A stretch of DNA of 64,000 bases from Gimesia chilikensis (lineage in GTDB: Bacteria; Planctomycetota; Planctomycetia; Planctomycetales; Planctomycetaceae): positions 420,105-484,104 of the forward strand of contig NZ_VTSR01000009.1 in NCBI RefSeq assembly GCF_008329715.1, in the 5' to 3' direction. Under the pieces are notes generated by a model. That model was not told the origin of the DNA, searched no databases, and worked only from the letters and a program-made list of their open reading frames with translations. How positions within the stretch are numbered: position 1 is the first letter of the stretch; each line of letters begins with the position of its first letter. Positions 54,277-63,116 of the stretch are shown here, one piece after another. The position numbers and the translations under genes are program-made.

Positions 54277-55095
54277 TCACTTCTCCAGCAGTTTCATCAC
54301 ATGTCGCCAGCCAAAGCGTTTGGCCAGCGTGAATGGTGTATCGCCTTCGGGGGTTTTTAACGTCGGGTCGGCACCCTCTTCCAGCAGAATTTTGACAACC
54401 AAACCATTGCCGGCCAGCGCTTCGCGGTGCAGCATCGTCCAGCCTTCGTCATCGGTTTCATACACCATCTCTTTGGATTGCTGCAAGGCTTCCCGCAGAG
54501 AATCTCCCATGTTGATACACATCGGATGTTCCAGCATATTCAACTTCCGCTCTTCGGGGTCGATCACCGGCTTCTTTCCCAGCAGTCGTCCCAGAAAACC
54601 GACCGGCTCGGTAGGCACATACACCACCTCGATCTCATCGGGCTCACTGAACTCCATGCCCCACGCTTTGTCGTGTGCCCGTCGCTGACTGGCAGGCAGC
54701 CGCGAACGGATCAGGTTAACGGTAAACCCGCCATAGGCCCGCCCCCGGATGGAATAGATCCAGTCCGAAAGTGCTGACAGCGGCTCGCAGATCGGATCCC
54801 CGGCTTTGACACTGGTCACCCATTCGGGGTCATTATTCAACGTCCCCATGATCTCGCGACCATTACACTCCACATCACTCACCCACATGTGTTCCAGCTC
54901 AGGATCGTCGGGGGACATCCCCTCATCAGCGAAACCCACTTTCACTGCTGCGAAATCCAGCGCGGGTAAGATCCGCCGCCGTTCCCACGAAAGCTCCCGC
55001 CAGAAATACTTGAATGTCTTCCGCGCCTGCTGACTCGCAGCCAGCATCTCCGGATCATCCCCTTTGCTCATTGCAATGTTGTCTTCAAGCCCCAT
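54277..55095 (-). CDS. DUF2314-like protein with C-terminal ankyrin repeats
   Basis: A 272-residue cytoplasmic protein with no export signal. Residues about 15-130 match the DUF2314 pattern: AAVKVGFADEG, EHMWVSDVECNGREIMGTLN, and DPEWVTSVKAGDPI then SALSDWIYSIRGRAYGGFT. The C-terminal about 60 residues are ankyrin-like: DDEGWTMLHREALAGNGLVV, then VKILLEEGADPTLKTPEGDT and FTLAKRFGWRHVMKLLEK. DUF2314 proteins are of unknown function and are often encoded with ankyrin or toxin-immunity genes. It is probably in one operon with the two Nudix genes. Confidence 0.75.
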   Translation of the reverse strand: MGLEDNIAMSKGDDPEMLAASQQARKTFKYFWRELSWERRRILPALDFAAVKVGFADEGMSPDDPELEHMWVSDVECNGREIMGTLNNDPEWVTSVKAGDPICEPLSALSDWIYSIRGRAYGGFTVNLIRSRLPASQRRAHDKAWGMEFSEPDEIEVVYVPTEPVGFLGRLLGKKPVIDPEERKLNMLEHPMCINMGDSLREALQQSKEMVYETDDEGWTMLHREALAGNGLVVKILLEEGADPTLKTPEGDTPFTLAKRFGWRHVMKLLEK

Positions 55096-55235
55096 CGCAG
55101 ATCACCCTCGCTTTCTCTGATTCGGAAACAGTGAAATCAACAAGTGTCGCCAGTCATGAAACCAATCCTGACACGATTTCACCAGCAAAGCAAGAAAATC
55201 TCACGAATACCGGAACCGCAAGCTATAGTGCAGGT

Positions 55236-55631
55236 TTACGGTATATTCCTGTCCGGCTCGAAATCGGTCGTGGATCGATATTCCTTCAGTAATTCCCAAA
55301 ACAGATCCAGCGACTTTTCATGCACTTCGGGGGAACGAGGCGCGTTCAATTCTTCCCACCTGATCTGTCGGGGATCGCACCCCGCAGCGACCGCCAGGAT
55401 CATTTTCTCCCAGCCTGCAGAACTGCCGGAATAATTCAGCTTCTGTCTGACGAATTCACGGAAATCAGCGAAATCAGGATCGGTCGCATCCTCTACTCCC
55501 GCATCATGCATCGCAATCCAATAACCGTCGAGAAACAGGCCAATGTTTTTGAGCCTCCGTTCTCCCACATACACCTGAGGCCGCTTCCCGACTCTTTCGA
55601 TAATATCATACAACGAGTAACTCGTTTTCAT
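55236..55631 (-). CDS. small cytoplasmic protein of unknown function (131 aa)
   Basis: No family is named with confidence. The N-terminal YSLYDIIERVGKRPQVYVGE and LFLDGYWIAMHDAG resemble a recurrent uncharacterised family of small proteins with a helix and a conserved YVGE/GY pair, found in gene clusters with immunity-like proteins. The middle (FREFVRQKLNYSGSSAGWEK) is helical, and the C-terminus is acidic with a Leu-rich helix (KSLDLFWELLKEYR). No signal, membrane segment or catalytic motif is seen. It belongs to the block of small minus-strand genes. Confidence 0.6.
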   Translation of the reverse strand: MKTSYSLYDIIERVGKRPQVYVGERRLKNIGLFLDGYWIAMHDAGVEDATDPDFADFREFVRQKLNYSGSSAGWEKMILAVAAGCDPRQIRWEELNAPRSPEVHEKSLDLFWELLKEYRSTTDFEPDRNIP

Positions 55632-55695
55632 GCCAGGCTCACTACAGGAAAAGTGGTGGTGAATTCATTTTCAAACATACCACGGCAGGTCAGGC

Positions 55696-56370
55696 TTAAG
55701 CTCTTTCCCCTGAATCCGCGCGGCATGTTGGACATAACACACTGAATTTGCCGAACTGACTCGGCGCTGTTGTCACCAGCCAGCCCGCATCGAGTGCCTG
55801 CTGAACACAGACGTCCGGCTCTGATTCACACAACAGTTCCTCACTGAAACATTGAGTACAGACGAACGTCTTCATTGTTCGCGCAACCTTCAGCATTAGC
55901 TTGCGCGTGCCCTGATCGACCGTCTTTTCTGGCTGATCAACGACTGTATCCACATGCTCAAATTGAGTAACATCAATCATCCAGGTTCCATCACCGTCAA
56001 AATGAGCGGTCAGTTCTCCGCCAGCGACCAGGTAACCAAAGTCGATTTTCAGAGTTTCTCTCAATCCATCGAAATAATCGTAATCAGGCCAGCTCCCGCG
56101 CACTGGATCAAATTCATCCAGAAACACATCCAGGCAGGACGCGTCGATCAGGAAAATCTGCGCGGCATCGACGGAGATCAGCTGTTTTGAATCAGCTTCG
56201 ATTTCAGCCTGCGTGGCCGGTCGAATTGCATCAACGGGTAGTCTCCAGGATCCGGGTGTCGCTACGGGAATCTCGTATATTCCGGGTTTATTGGCCGGAT
56301 CAAAGACGGCAACCTGACTCGACCGGAGTTCAAAGTAGACATATCCGTTTTCGTGGTATGGTAAAGACAT
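55696..56370 (-). CDS. unknown protein with C-terminal zinc ribbon (224 aa)
   Basis: Not recognised. Residues about 10-150 are beta-rich (VYFELRSSQVAVFD, FGYLVAGGELTAHFDGDGTW), resembling SMI1/immunity-type folds only in general character. The C-terminal about 60 residues carry two CxxC pairs (CTQCF and CPTCR) spaced about 44 residues apart, consistent with a zinc ribbon, plus three other Cys. The C-terminal half contains KTFVCTQCFSEELLCESEPD. No export signal. It lies in the block of small minus-strand genes, 64 bp upstream of the 131-aa gene. Confidence 0.55.
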   Translation of the reverse strand: MSLPYHENGYVYFELRSSQVAVFDPANKPGIYEIPVATPGSWRLPVDAIRPATQAEIEADSKQLISVDAAQIFLIDASCLDVFLDEFDPVRGSWPDYDYFDGLRETLKIDFGYLVAGGELTAHFDGDGTWMIDVTQFEHVDTVVDQPEKTVDQGTRKLMLKVARTMKTFVCTQCFSEELLCESEPDVCVQQALDAGWLVTTAPSQFGKFSVLCPTCRADSGERA

Positions 56371-56466
56371 CGCACCGTTCTTTCTGCTGATAGCTTCTTC
56401 GAGTTACTCAACGAAGTATAACGTTCGTTGACAGAACCAGACAATCAGCAATCACTACCCCCTGAT

Positions 56467-56862
56467 TTACATGAACTTCGTCCCCAGCTCACGTTCCGAA
56501 CTCAGCAGCGAGGTAAACGCGTACGGATTCTCCAGCTCCAGCCGCCGCGCCAGTCGAAATCCCTGAGGAATAATCCAGAAGGGCGTGTCCTCTGAAAACG
56601 GCACCATCGCATCAGAGAGATTATAAAACGTCTTCGCGCAACATTCTTCAAACGTGTACTGCGCCTCTCCCAAGAGATCACCACTGCGTTCTGCAGACTG
56701 TGTCTTTTCGCGAATCCGGCGATGCAGTTCATGCCCCCGGCACCAGCTCTCGGAATCGCGACTCATCAGATACAGTTCTCCCAACGTACCTCTATCCTCA
56801 CAATGCCGCAGAAAAAAAGCGAGCATCTCTTCCAGGCAGCGGGCTGTTTTATCTCGACTCAT
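56467..56862 (-). CDS. small cytoplasmic protein of unknown function (131 aa, Cys-containing)
   Basis: Not recognised. The protein is mostly helical, with charged N-terminal helices (CLEEMLAFFLRHCEDRGTLG), a central Arg/Glu-rich helix (HRRIREKTQSAERSGDLLGE) and an aromatic segment (DTPFWIIPQGFRLARRLELE). Five Cys residues are scattered and no CxxC pair occurs. No export signal or membrane segment. It sits 67 bp downstream of the esterase gene in the minus-strand block and could be co-transcribed with it. Confidence 0.55.
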   Translation of the reverse strand: MSRDKTARCLEEMLAFFLRHCEDRGTLGELYLMSRDSESWCRGHELHRRIREKTQSAERSGDLLGEAQYTFEECCAKTFYNLSDAMVPFSEDTPFWIIPQGFRLARRLELENPYAFTSLLSSERELGTKFM

Positions 56863-56929
56863 ATTGATCCAGCGACGGTTTCAGTGATTCGGCCTCCAAT
56901 TTCAGGAAATCCCCTGCGAATGTACGCCG

Positions 56930-57637
56930 TTATCCACCTGCTGCGCCGCCAGCAACCAGCAGAGCGCCGCAGGCAACTCGGCCCGCCAGGGCGCAATCGC
57001 ATGCCCCCCCCTTGTACTGCTGATAATGCACCGTGGCCCCCTGATCCTGAAACCGGGCTGCTGCCCATTCCACGCCTTCGATCTGCGAAATCTCCTGGTA
57101 CAGGCCTGACGGGGGATGCGTCACCTCGGTCTCGGTCTCCTGATCCCCCACGCTCAACCAGAACCGCGCATGATTCACAGGCAGCTCCAGTTCCTGCTGC
57201 GCGAGCCACCAGAACGAACCCGACTGGCACAACACCTGGCTGAACAACCCGGGATACTGAAACGCGACATGCGCCGCAGCCAGACCGCTCAGGCTCAGAC
57301 CACAGATGAGGTTCCCCTCAGCCCGCGCATTGGAACGGGCACACACCCAGGGAACGACTTCCTCCGCGAGAAATTGTGCATAATGCGAGTTCCAGAGATA
57401 ATCCCGTTGGCGATCTTCACTGCTGACATGCGAAACGAACGCCAGCGTCAGGGGAGGAATCTGTCCGTCTGCCATCAACTTACTGATCAGCGGTAGACAG
57501 TCCATATCGCGGAGATAATGATCGGCATCCAGAAACAGGCAGAGTGGATGCACGCTGTCCTGCGGTCCCGGCACCAGCCAGAGGTTTCGGGAATAATCAC
57601 CAGCAGCGGAAGTCATGACCTGAGGCGCAGGAGTCAC
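56930..57637 (-). CDS. Fes/esterase D-like hydrolase, probably frameshifted before its catalytic His
   Basis: A 235-residue alpha/beta hydrolase of the enterochelin-esterase-like group. HPLCLFLDADHYL is the first strand, NLICGLSLSGLAAAHVAFQY carries the nucleophile Ser (GLSLSG), and FWLSVGDQETETEVTH the acid-containing segment. After HYQQYKGG the frame turns into Ala/Gly-rich text without His. Removing one base in the C8 run at 57004-57011 gives GGHAIAPWRAELPAALCWLL, the expected catalytic His and trailing helix, ending with a stop at 56902-56904. The gene as written probably lacks its catalytic His through a one-base insertion. The catalytic fold is secure; the ester substrate is not. Confidence 0.75.
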   Translation of the reverse strand: MTPAPQVMTSAAGDYSRNLWLVPGPQDSVHPLCLFLDADHYLRDMDCLPLISKLMADGQIPPLTLAFVSHVSSEDRQRDYLWNSHYAQFLAEEVVPWVCARSNARAEGNLICGLSLSGLAAAHVAFQYPGLFSQVLCQSGSFWWLAQQELELPVNHARFWLSVGDQETETEVTHPPSGLYQEISQIEGVEWAAARFQDQGATVHYQQYKGGACDCALAGRVACGALLVAGGAAGG

Positions 57638-57837
57638 GGTACTGCTCTTTCAACGGGATCCGCTTCACACCAACGTGCCTGTTACAAAAACGACAGTGTG
57701 GCTGAAGCACGGGCGGATAACTGTCTAATTATCATGACAGAACTTCCCGGATTTGCAATAGTATTTGACCCCCACCACGAGGCACTCAGACAGGCTGGCG
57801 ACTGTCACGGCTCAGCAGTCAGGTCACTGCAGAACCG

Positions 57838-58212
57838 TTACCGGCGATAAGTGGCCACCCACTTCCCATCCGCATGAAAGATAATTTCATTTGCTTTCAC
57901 TTTCACTCCCACCGACTTCGCCCTGGAGTCGATAAACGCAATCCGCTGCCGATCCACATTCAGTCGATCGGGGGTCACCTCAATGTTGAACCCCGCGGTT
58001 TTGATGGTCGCCGTATCACCCGAGTAAGTGGCATCTAATTTCCAGCTGTCAGACTGCGCGGTCACCGAACGCCCACTGGCCAGCGTACCGCTACACATAC
58101 CACCAGCGGTCGCCAGCATCACTGCCCCACCCACGGCCAGTGCCATCAGCAGTAAGCCCGCAAAAATTCTGATCCGTTTCAACCAGGAACTGGTTCCAGC
58201 CTGCTCTGTCAT
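57838..58212 (-). CDS. small membrane-anchored protein of unknown function (124 aa)
   Basis: After a basic start (SSWLKRIRIF) a single hydrophobic helix (about 15-36, AGLLLMALAVGGAVMLATAG) anchors an extracytoplasmic beta-rich domain of about 85 residues (DSWKLDATYSGDTATIKTAG to IIFHADGKWVATYRR). No Cys pair or enzyme motif is seen, and I do not recognise a family. It is flanked by about 200-bp gaps on both sides, so it may be its own unit in the minus-strand block. Confidence 0.6.
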   Translation of the reverse strand: MTEQAGTSSWLKRIRIFAGLLLMALAVGGAVMLATAGGMCSGTLASGRSVTAQSDSWKLDATYSGDTATIKTAGFNIEVTPDRLNVDRQRIAFIDSRAKSVGVKVKANEIIFHADGKWVATYRR

Positions 58213-58432
58213 AGCGACCCTTTAATGTGAACAAATTTACGGATTCAAATCGTACCCGCCCGTTAGACCGGGGTCAATCAGATTCCAGACTCAATCCCCT
58301 CAGCCGGATCTGCTCCGCTTCCACAACCGACCCAACCCCGCAGATTCACCATAAACCGTTTGATCATCGAGAGATAAACGGTCTGCAACTCATTCTAAAT
58401 CTCGCAGATGAGAATCAGCGCAGACTGGAATG

Positions 58433-59833
58433 CTAGCTATTCGATCTGACTTCGGTTTTATTGGAGAGATTCTGATTTAATTGGAAAGCCGTGATCACCA
58501 CCAGCAACGAAATCACGGTCAACACACCGCTGGCCCAGACATGGGGGCTCAAGTCAGTCTGCCGCCCCATGTGTTGCAGCATAATCACAATGCAGATCGC
58601 CCCTGCCGCCCCGCCAATCCGCTGTGTGATATTCACCAGCGTCGCCGCATCTCCCATCTGTTCCGCTGTCACTGCCGTATAAGCGGCTGTCATCGCAGGC
58701 ATCTGCGCCAGTGCAATACCGGCTCCCCGCATCGCCAGCGCGATAAACAGAACCGGCGGCGACAGTATCTCTGAATATAGAAACGGCAGACTCGAACAGA
58801 ACAGAAGCACCGCTCCCCACAGGGAAACCTGCCCGGCACTGTAGCGGTCGGTCAATGTCCCTCCCACCGGCAGTACCAGCGCACTGGCCAGTCCCATTAC
58901 CAGCAGGAGCAGTCCCGTTCGCGTCAGACTCTGATCGAGTTCAATCTGAAAATACAAGGGCAGCAGAAGCAGCGCGCCGTACATGTTCGCACCGGTCAAC
59001 CCGGTCGTCAGCGTGGCCGTTGTAAACGTCTTGTTCCGCAGCAGACGCAAGTCGATCAACGGATCCGCTGCGCGAAAGGCATGCAACGTAAACGCCATTG
59101 AAAGCACCACACCTCCCAGCATCGCCCCTACGGTTAATACCGTACCACCGGAAACGCCGGTCTCGGTACTCCCATACAGCAAAAGCGGCAGTCCCAGACT
59201 GAGCAACAGAAATCCCCAGCGGTCCAGATGCTGTCCCCCATTCAATTCTCCAGCCGGCACCAGATTACGGGCTGCCAGCAGAGTGATAATTCCCAGTGGT
59301 ACATTGATCCAGAACAGCCACCGCCACGAAGTCGTTTCGAGCAAGACACCACCCACCGCGGGACCGATGGCAGGCCCCAGCGCAATCACCAGTCCCAAAA
59401 GCCCCATAATTCGACCCAGCTCTTTCTTTCCCGCCGTCGAACCAATGATCGCCTGCCCCGCAGGCACCATAATGCCTCCCGCCAGGCCCTGCAGTACCCG
59501 CGCAATAATCAGGCTCACCGGTCCCGGAGACAGCGCACAAAAGGCAGAAGCGAGCACAAACGCAATCAGACTCCCCGCCCAGGTGCGTCCATATCCGAAG
59601 CGTTTACCCAGCCAGCCTACTGTCGGCAGTGAGACTGCCAGGGCACACAGATAGCCGGTCGCCACCCACTGCACCACAGTCAGTGTTGACTGCAGGTCGG
59701 ACCGAATCGATTCGATTGCCAGATTCGCCACCGTAGAATCCAGCATCGCCATAAAGGCCCCGGCACCGGTCACAGCGGAGATTTTCCACGTCAGTACAGG
59801 AATCCGTGGAACTGCGCTCGTCGTCTTACTCAT
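58433..59833 (-). CDS. MFS transporter, DHA2 (EmrB/QacA-like) drug exporter
   Basis: A 466-residue proton-coupled multidrug exporter with about 12-14 membrane helices. Motifs of the DHA2 branch are visible: MAMLDSTVANLAI (motif D1), GWLGKRFGYGRTW (motif A), ARVLQGLAGGIMVPAGQAII (motif B) and GLVIALGPAIGPAVGGVLLE (motif C, the antiporter motif). Typical EmrB partners (EmrA adaptor and TolC) are not adjacent. The DUF4261 gene starts 24 bp upstream in transcription order and may share the transcript. Substrates unknown. Confidence 0.93.
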   Translation of the reverse strand: MSKTTSAVPRIPVLTWKISAVTGAGAFMAMLDSTVANLAIESIRSDLQSTLTVVQWVATGYLCALAVSLPTVGWLGKRFGYGRTWAGSLIAFVLASAFCALSPGPVSLIIARVLQGLAGGIMVPAGQAIIGSTAGKKELGRIMGLLGLVIALGPAIGPAVGGVLLETTSWRWLFWINVPLGIITLLAARNLVPAGELNGGQHLDRWGFLLLSLGLPLLLYGSTETGVSGGTVLTVGAMLGGVVLSMAFTLHAFRAADPLIDLRLLRNKTFTTATLTTGLTGANMYGALLLLPLYFQIELDQSLTRTGLLLLVMGLASALVLPVGGTLTDRYSAGQVSLWGAVLLFCSSLPFLYSEILSPPVLFIALAMRGAGIALAQMPAMTAAYTAVTAEQMGDAATLVNITQRIGGAAGAICIVIMLQHMGRQTDLSPHVWASGVLTVISLLVVITAFQLNQNLSNKTEVRSNS

Positions 59834-59857
59834 GGGATCAGCAACAGTTTTCCAGTC

Positions 59858-60586
59858 TCAGGCCGGGAGGTCCAGTGGCTCCAGCAGATATCTGCCGAAC
59901 GGATTAGCAAAGCATTCTTCGTCCGCATTGATCCAGTCATCTTTTCGGGAGATGCGATAATAGGGCGCGTCGGCACTCGTCGAAAACGTATGCCCCTCTT
60001 CAAACACAGGCGACTCGCACATCTGGTAGTGATTGAACTCGGTCAACAGGAACGCGGCCTCGCGATTCTCTACGGTCGCAGGCACCGCTGCATCGGGCAT
60101 TCCAAAGATGTGCATGCCGGTGCTGTAAAAATGCGTCTCACATCCCACCAGCATCACATGCGACTGCAACAGGTCCAGCGTATCTTCAGCAAAGTTTTTC
60201 GCCCGCCAGTCAGCCGCTGAATGGGCCACTCCCGAATTTTCGAATTTAACGCCCAGTCCGCCACAATCCAGGCAGACATTGATCAAGGCATGCAGCCGGT
60301 CCAACTCATTCAGCCCCGCATTGGGCCAGATCAGGTACAGCACACACTGATGCGTATCCAGTGTCGCGATATCTTCACCGCTGATGCTGCCCTGCCCTCC
60401 CAGTTGAAAGGCGACGGAAATCTGGTCATCGTGCTCACCAAATTCACAATGCGCTGAGAATTTATGTTCGACCGACATCAAAATGGAACCGGCATAAAGG
60501 TACTTGCCCCCGGTCTCTTTCATGACCAGCGGCAGCAGTTCCTCCGGTCCTTTGATTGACATCGGAATACAGACGATGGTATCCAC
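59858..60586 (-). CDS. DUF4261 family protein
   Basis: A 242-residue protein resembling the DUF4261 family of unknown function. The opening (TIVCIPMSIKGPEELLPLVM) and the late STGMHIFGMPDA with LLTEFNHYQMCESPVF fit the family pattern. The sequence is acidic with many short strands. Members often occur in clusters with SMI1-type immunity-like proteins, but no toxin is identified here. No signal or membrane segment. It is transcribed just before the MFS exporter gene (24 bp apart). Confidence 0.6.
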   Translation of the reverse strand: MDTIVCIPMSIKGPEELLPLVMKETGGKYLYAGSILMSVEHKFSAHCEFGEHDDQISVAFQLGGQGSISGEDIATLDTHQCVLYLIWPNAGLNELDRLHALINVCLDCGGLGVKFENSGVAHSAADWRAKNFAEDTLDLLQSHVMLVGCETHFYSTGMHIFGMPDAAVPATVENREAAFLLTEFNHYQMCESPVFEEGHTFSTSADAPYYRISRKDDWINADEECFANPFGRYLLEPLDLPA

Positions 60587-60671
60587 CGATTGACTCCTCT
60601 CTGATTAAACTCCTCTGCCCGGCTGCCTCGCGCGCAGACAGGAATTCAGCCGGAATATTTAGTCTGCGAGT

Positions 60672-61388
60672 TCAATCATCGTTACTCCGAGCCCCGTCTG
60701 CAACCGGTAACGGTACCGCGGTTTCCAGCCCTTCATAAAAAGTCTGTAACACGCGACGCTGGGCTCCACTCAAGCGCACCAGAGGTCTCTGGCTCTGAAT
60801 AAAACGCAGCGCCTCTTCTACGCTCCCACACTGCCGGGTATACAACAGCAGCGCCGCGGAAAACAGCCCTGTCCGACCATGACCCTCAGCGCAGTGGATC
60901 AGAACAGGTCCCTGTAACATCGCGACCTGCGGAATCCATTCAGTTAACGCATCAACCGACGGTGCTTCTCGATCCAGAATGGGAAAACAGTGATAGCCGC
61001 GCAATCGCTGCGCCCGTGGTTCACTCTGCTCACACGTGAGATCAATCACATGCACAATCTCCGCCGGAAGCTCATGAGACAACAGACGCCGACTGACAAA
61101 CAGATTCTCCGTTAATTGATTCAAAGGCGGCTCCGGTCTCAACAGCCGCGCCCCATGCCAGATCGCGTTCAGATACAGCAGGTAGGGAAACAACAGACAC
61201 CGATTGAACAACGGCACCAGCCCCGCTTCCGATTTGTTAAACACCCGGGGACCGAGACCAAAATACCCCGCCGCCACCAGCGCAAAGCTGAACGCAGGCC
61301 AGAGCAGCAGCCACCACAGCCCCTGGTGCATCCCGGCGGCCAGCACCAGCAGCACCGCAATCAGCAGCAGTAGAAAACCGATTCTCAT
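60672..61388 (-). CDS. membrane-associated dual-specificity/tyrosine phosphatase-like protein
   Basis: A 238-residue protein. Three or four hydrophobic stretches (about 3-20, 22-42 and 58-78) form an N-terminal membrane region. The C-terminal about 150 residues are a cysteine phosphatase domain: NLFVSRRLLSHELPAEIVHV and DLTCEQSE (early strands), then VLIHCAEGHGRTGLFSAALL with the catalytic HCx5R P-loop (CAEGHGR). A general-acid Asp is probably in FPILDREAPS. This resembles membrane-anchored bacterial dual-specificity phosphatases. The ATG at 61388 is used; a TTG at 61397 would add three residues. Confidence 0.85.
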   Translation of the reverse strand: MRIGFLLLLIAVLLVLAAGMHQGLWWLLLWPAFSFALVAAGYFGLGPRVFNKSEAGLVPLFNRCLLFPYLLYLNAIWHGARLLRPEPPLNQLTENLFVSRRLLSHELPAEIVHVIDLTCEQSEPRAQRLRGYHCFPILDREAPSVDALTEWIPQVAMLQGPVLIHCAEGHGRTGLFSAALLLYTRQCGSVEEALRFIQSQRPLVRLSGAQRRVLQTFYEGLETAVPLPVADGARSNDD

Positions 61389-61433
61389 ACAGGGCAACTT
61401 GAAACAGTAAGATTGTCGGGCGGGTTCTCAGTA

Positions 61434-62117
61434 TTAAGGAACCGAAACCACCAGCATTTCGTTTCCCTGTTTCTGAAACTCGTAAGGCACGCGTCTGATC
61501 TGCACATCATAACCCTCCGCGGACAGTTGTGCCACGACCGGTTCGCGATACCGTGACGGCCTCGCCCCCAGTTCCAGCAACGGAAACACACGGACCTCGC
61601 GAGCCACCCTGCATAACTCCCTGAGGGAAGCCAGATGAAACTCCAGGGAAAAGTGCACGCTGTACAGAAACAGAAAGTGCGAGCAGACCGCCAGATCAAA
61701 GGCAGCCTCCTCAAACGGCAACACAGGCAACGCCGCCTCCCGGTAGCGCCCCTGCGCCTTCCCCGTCGGATAGTCGGCCAGAAACTCCTGCATCGCAGCT
61801 CTGCGGATCTCTCCCAGTTCTTCAACCGAGCGAATCTGTTCCCAGACAAACTCACCCGCGTTCTCCCGCGTCTGCTGTAATACGGTCTCGAACGTCTCGT
61901 CAATCCGCTGACCGATCTCCTCAGCAGAGAATGCATACAACGGATCCACCGAGACCACCGCGCCCCCCTGCCGCGTCAGCGTCGCATTAAAACTGGCCGG
62001 CCCGTCCCCGCAACCCAGAATCCGTTGAGAGAGTTCCGCCTCCCCCAGGTCAAACATCGCCCGATATTCCTCAAACGAACGCCCCCAGGGAACCACCTGC
62101 TCCAGAGTAAATGCCAT
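61434..62117 (-). CDS. SAM-dependent methyltransferase-like protein
   Basis: A 227-residue class I methyltransferase-like protein. The nucleotide-binding loop is LSQRILGCGDGPASFNATL (motif I, about 28-46), followed by GAVVSVDPLYAFSAEEI (acidic residue of motif II) and FDLAVCSHFLFLYSVHFSLE (motif IV). The later half has a conserved REVRVFPLLELGARPSRY segment seen in a family of uncharacterised methyltransferases. Substrate unknown. It is 45 bp from the phosphatase gene and 38 bp from the next gene, probably in one transcript. Confidence 0.82.
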   Translation of the reverse strand: MAFTLEQVVPWGRSFEEYRAMFDLGEAELSQRILGCGDGPASFNATLTRQGGAVVSVDPLYAFSAEEIGQRIDETFETVLQQTRENAGEFVWEQIRSVEELGEIRRAAMQEFLADYPTGKAQGRYREAALPVLPFEEAAFDLAVCSHFLFLYSVHFSLEFHLASLRELCRVAREVRVFPLLELGARPSRYREPVVAQLSAEGYDVQIRRVPYEFQKQGNEMLVVSVP

Positions 62118-62155
62118 AAATCTTTCGTATCTATTTAAATATCAGCAGGAGCCAG

Positions 62156-62695
62156 CTATTTAATCCGCGTCCACTCCTGCAGCTTGTCATCTTTACTTCG
62201 GGGATAATGAATCGTATCAGGTCCGATGAAGAGTGCATCACCTTCGAATAACTCACACAGATCGCAACATTCCAGGATTACTTTTTCGACGGCAGCTTTA
62301 GGGGAACGGCTATTGAGCACAGCTTCTCCATAACAGAGAATTTCCAGCGATGTACTCGACGGAGCGTCGTTTTCCTCTATAACAAGTTTGAAGTTAAAGG
62401 TATTTTCTGCGATCTTCTTCTCATAGTCGACACAAAACAGAACGATCTGATCTTCGCGAAATCGTCTTTCATACTCCTCAGGCGAATATTCCTGTACTTG
62501 ATCAGCTTGAACGACAACACTTGACCAGAGATGCTGATGATAGTCGCAACGCACTGCTGCCTCATCGATTTTTGACACCCCTGCTGCAATTCGGTTCGGA
62601 GCAATGGAAGTCACGTACCCTTCAAAGAATGACATGCCATCCTTCAGTTCATCAATTACCCACTCTAAATCCGGCCAGAGTTTTTCAAAGTCCAT
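62156..62695 (-). CDS. small protein of unknown function (179 aa)
   Basis: Not recognised. An acidic protein with a helical N-terminus (MDFEKLWPDLEWVIDELKDG) and a mixed core (FFEGYVTSIAPNRIAAGVSK, IVLFCVDYEKKIAENTFNFK). No Cys motif or export signal. ATG at 62695 is used; GAGGA lies 11 nt before it, while the upstream GTG at 62713 is less likely. It is part of the block of small minus-strand genes. Confidence 0.55.
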   Translation of the reverse strand: MDFEKLWPDLEWVIDELKDGMSFFEGYVTSIAPNRIAAGVSKIDEAAVRCDYHQHLWSSVVVQADQVQEYSPEEYERRFREDQIVLFCVDYEKKIAENTFNFKLVIEENDAPSSTSLEILCYGEAVLNSRSPKAAVEKVILECCDLCELFEGDALFIGPDTIHYPRSKDDKLQEWTRIK

Positions 62696-62765
62696 CGAAG
62701 TAAAATTCCTCACACCGCAACGAGTCAGGTTTCGATCCCGTCAAACACAGCTGAATCACACAAAC

Positions 62766-63116
62766 TTATGCCGAGGTCTCCCAGGCATAACGGATAAAAG
62801 TCCCTCGCTCCTCGATCAGAATTTCCTGTTCGTACCATTCACAGGCAAGCGGGATTGAGGAAGCAGTCCCCTCAGGAACAACCCCGGCATAACGTTGCAG
62901 ATAAATGCGAACCGAGTCTGCATACTCAAAGTCCTGAAATGCAATCGGTTGAGCAGGAAACGGTGACTCACGCGGCTCGAATGCTCCTGATTCAATCGTC
63001 GCCTGAAAAAAGGCCTCCCAGTCAGGAAACTGTTTTGCGTTCGCAATCGCGATCACCAGAAATTCTTCCGAACTGGACGACTCAAATTCATACGGATCCA
63101 GGCTTAGAATCTTCAT
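62766..63116 (-). CDS. small protein of unknown function (116 aa)
   Basis: Not recognised. Compact and acidic (KILSLDPYEFESSSSEEFLV, WEAFFQATIESGAFEP), with no export signal or Cys motif. The ATG at 63116 overlaps the stop of the upstream gene by 4 nt (ATGA), which fixes this start over an ATG at 63134 and implies translational coupling with the DUF5662-like gene. Its function may therefore be related to that gene. Confidence 0.6.
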   Translation of the reverse strand: MKILSLDPYEFESSSSEEFLVIAIANAKQFPDWEAFFQATIESGAFEPRESPFPAQPIAFQDFEYADSVRIYLQRYAGVVPEGTASSIPLACEWYEQEILIEERGTFIRYAWETSA

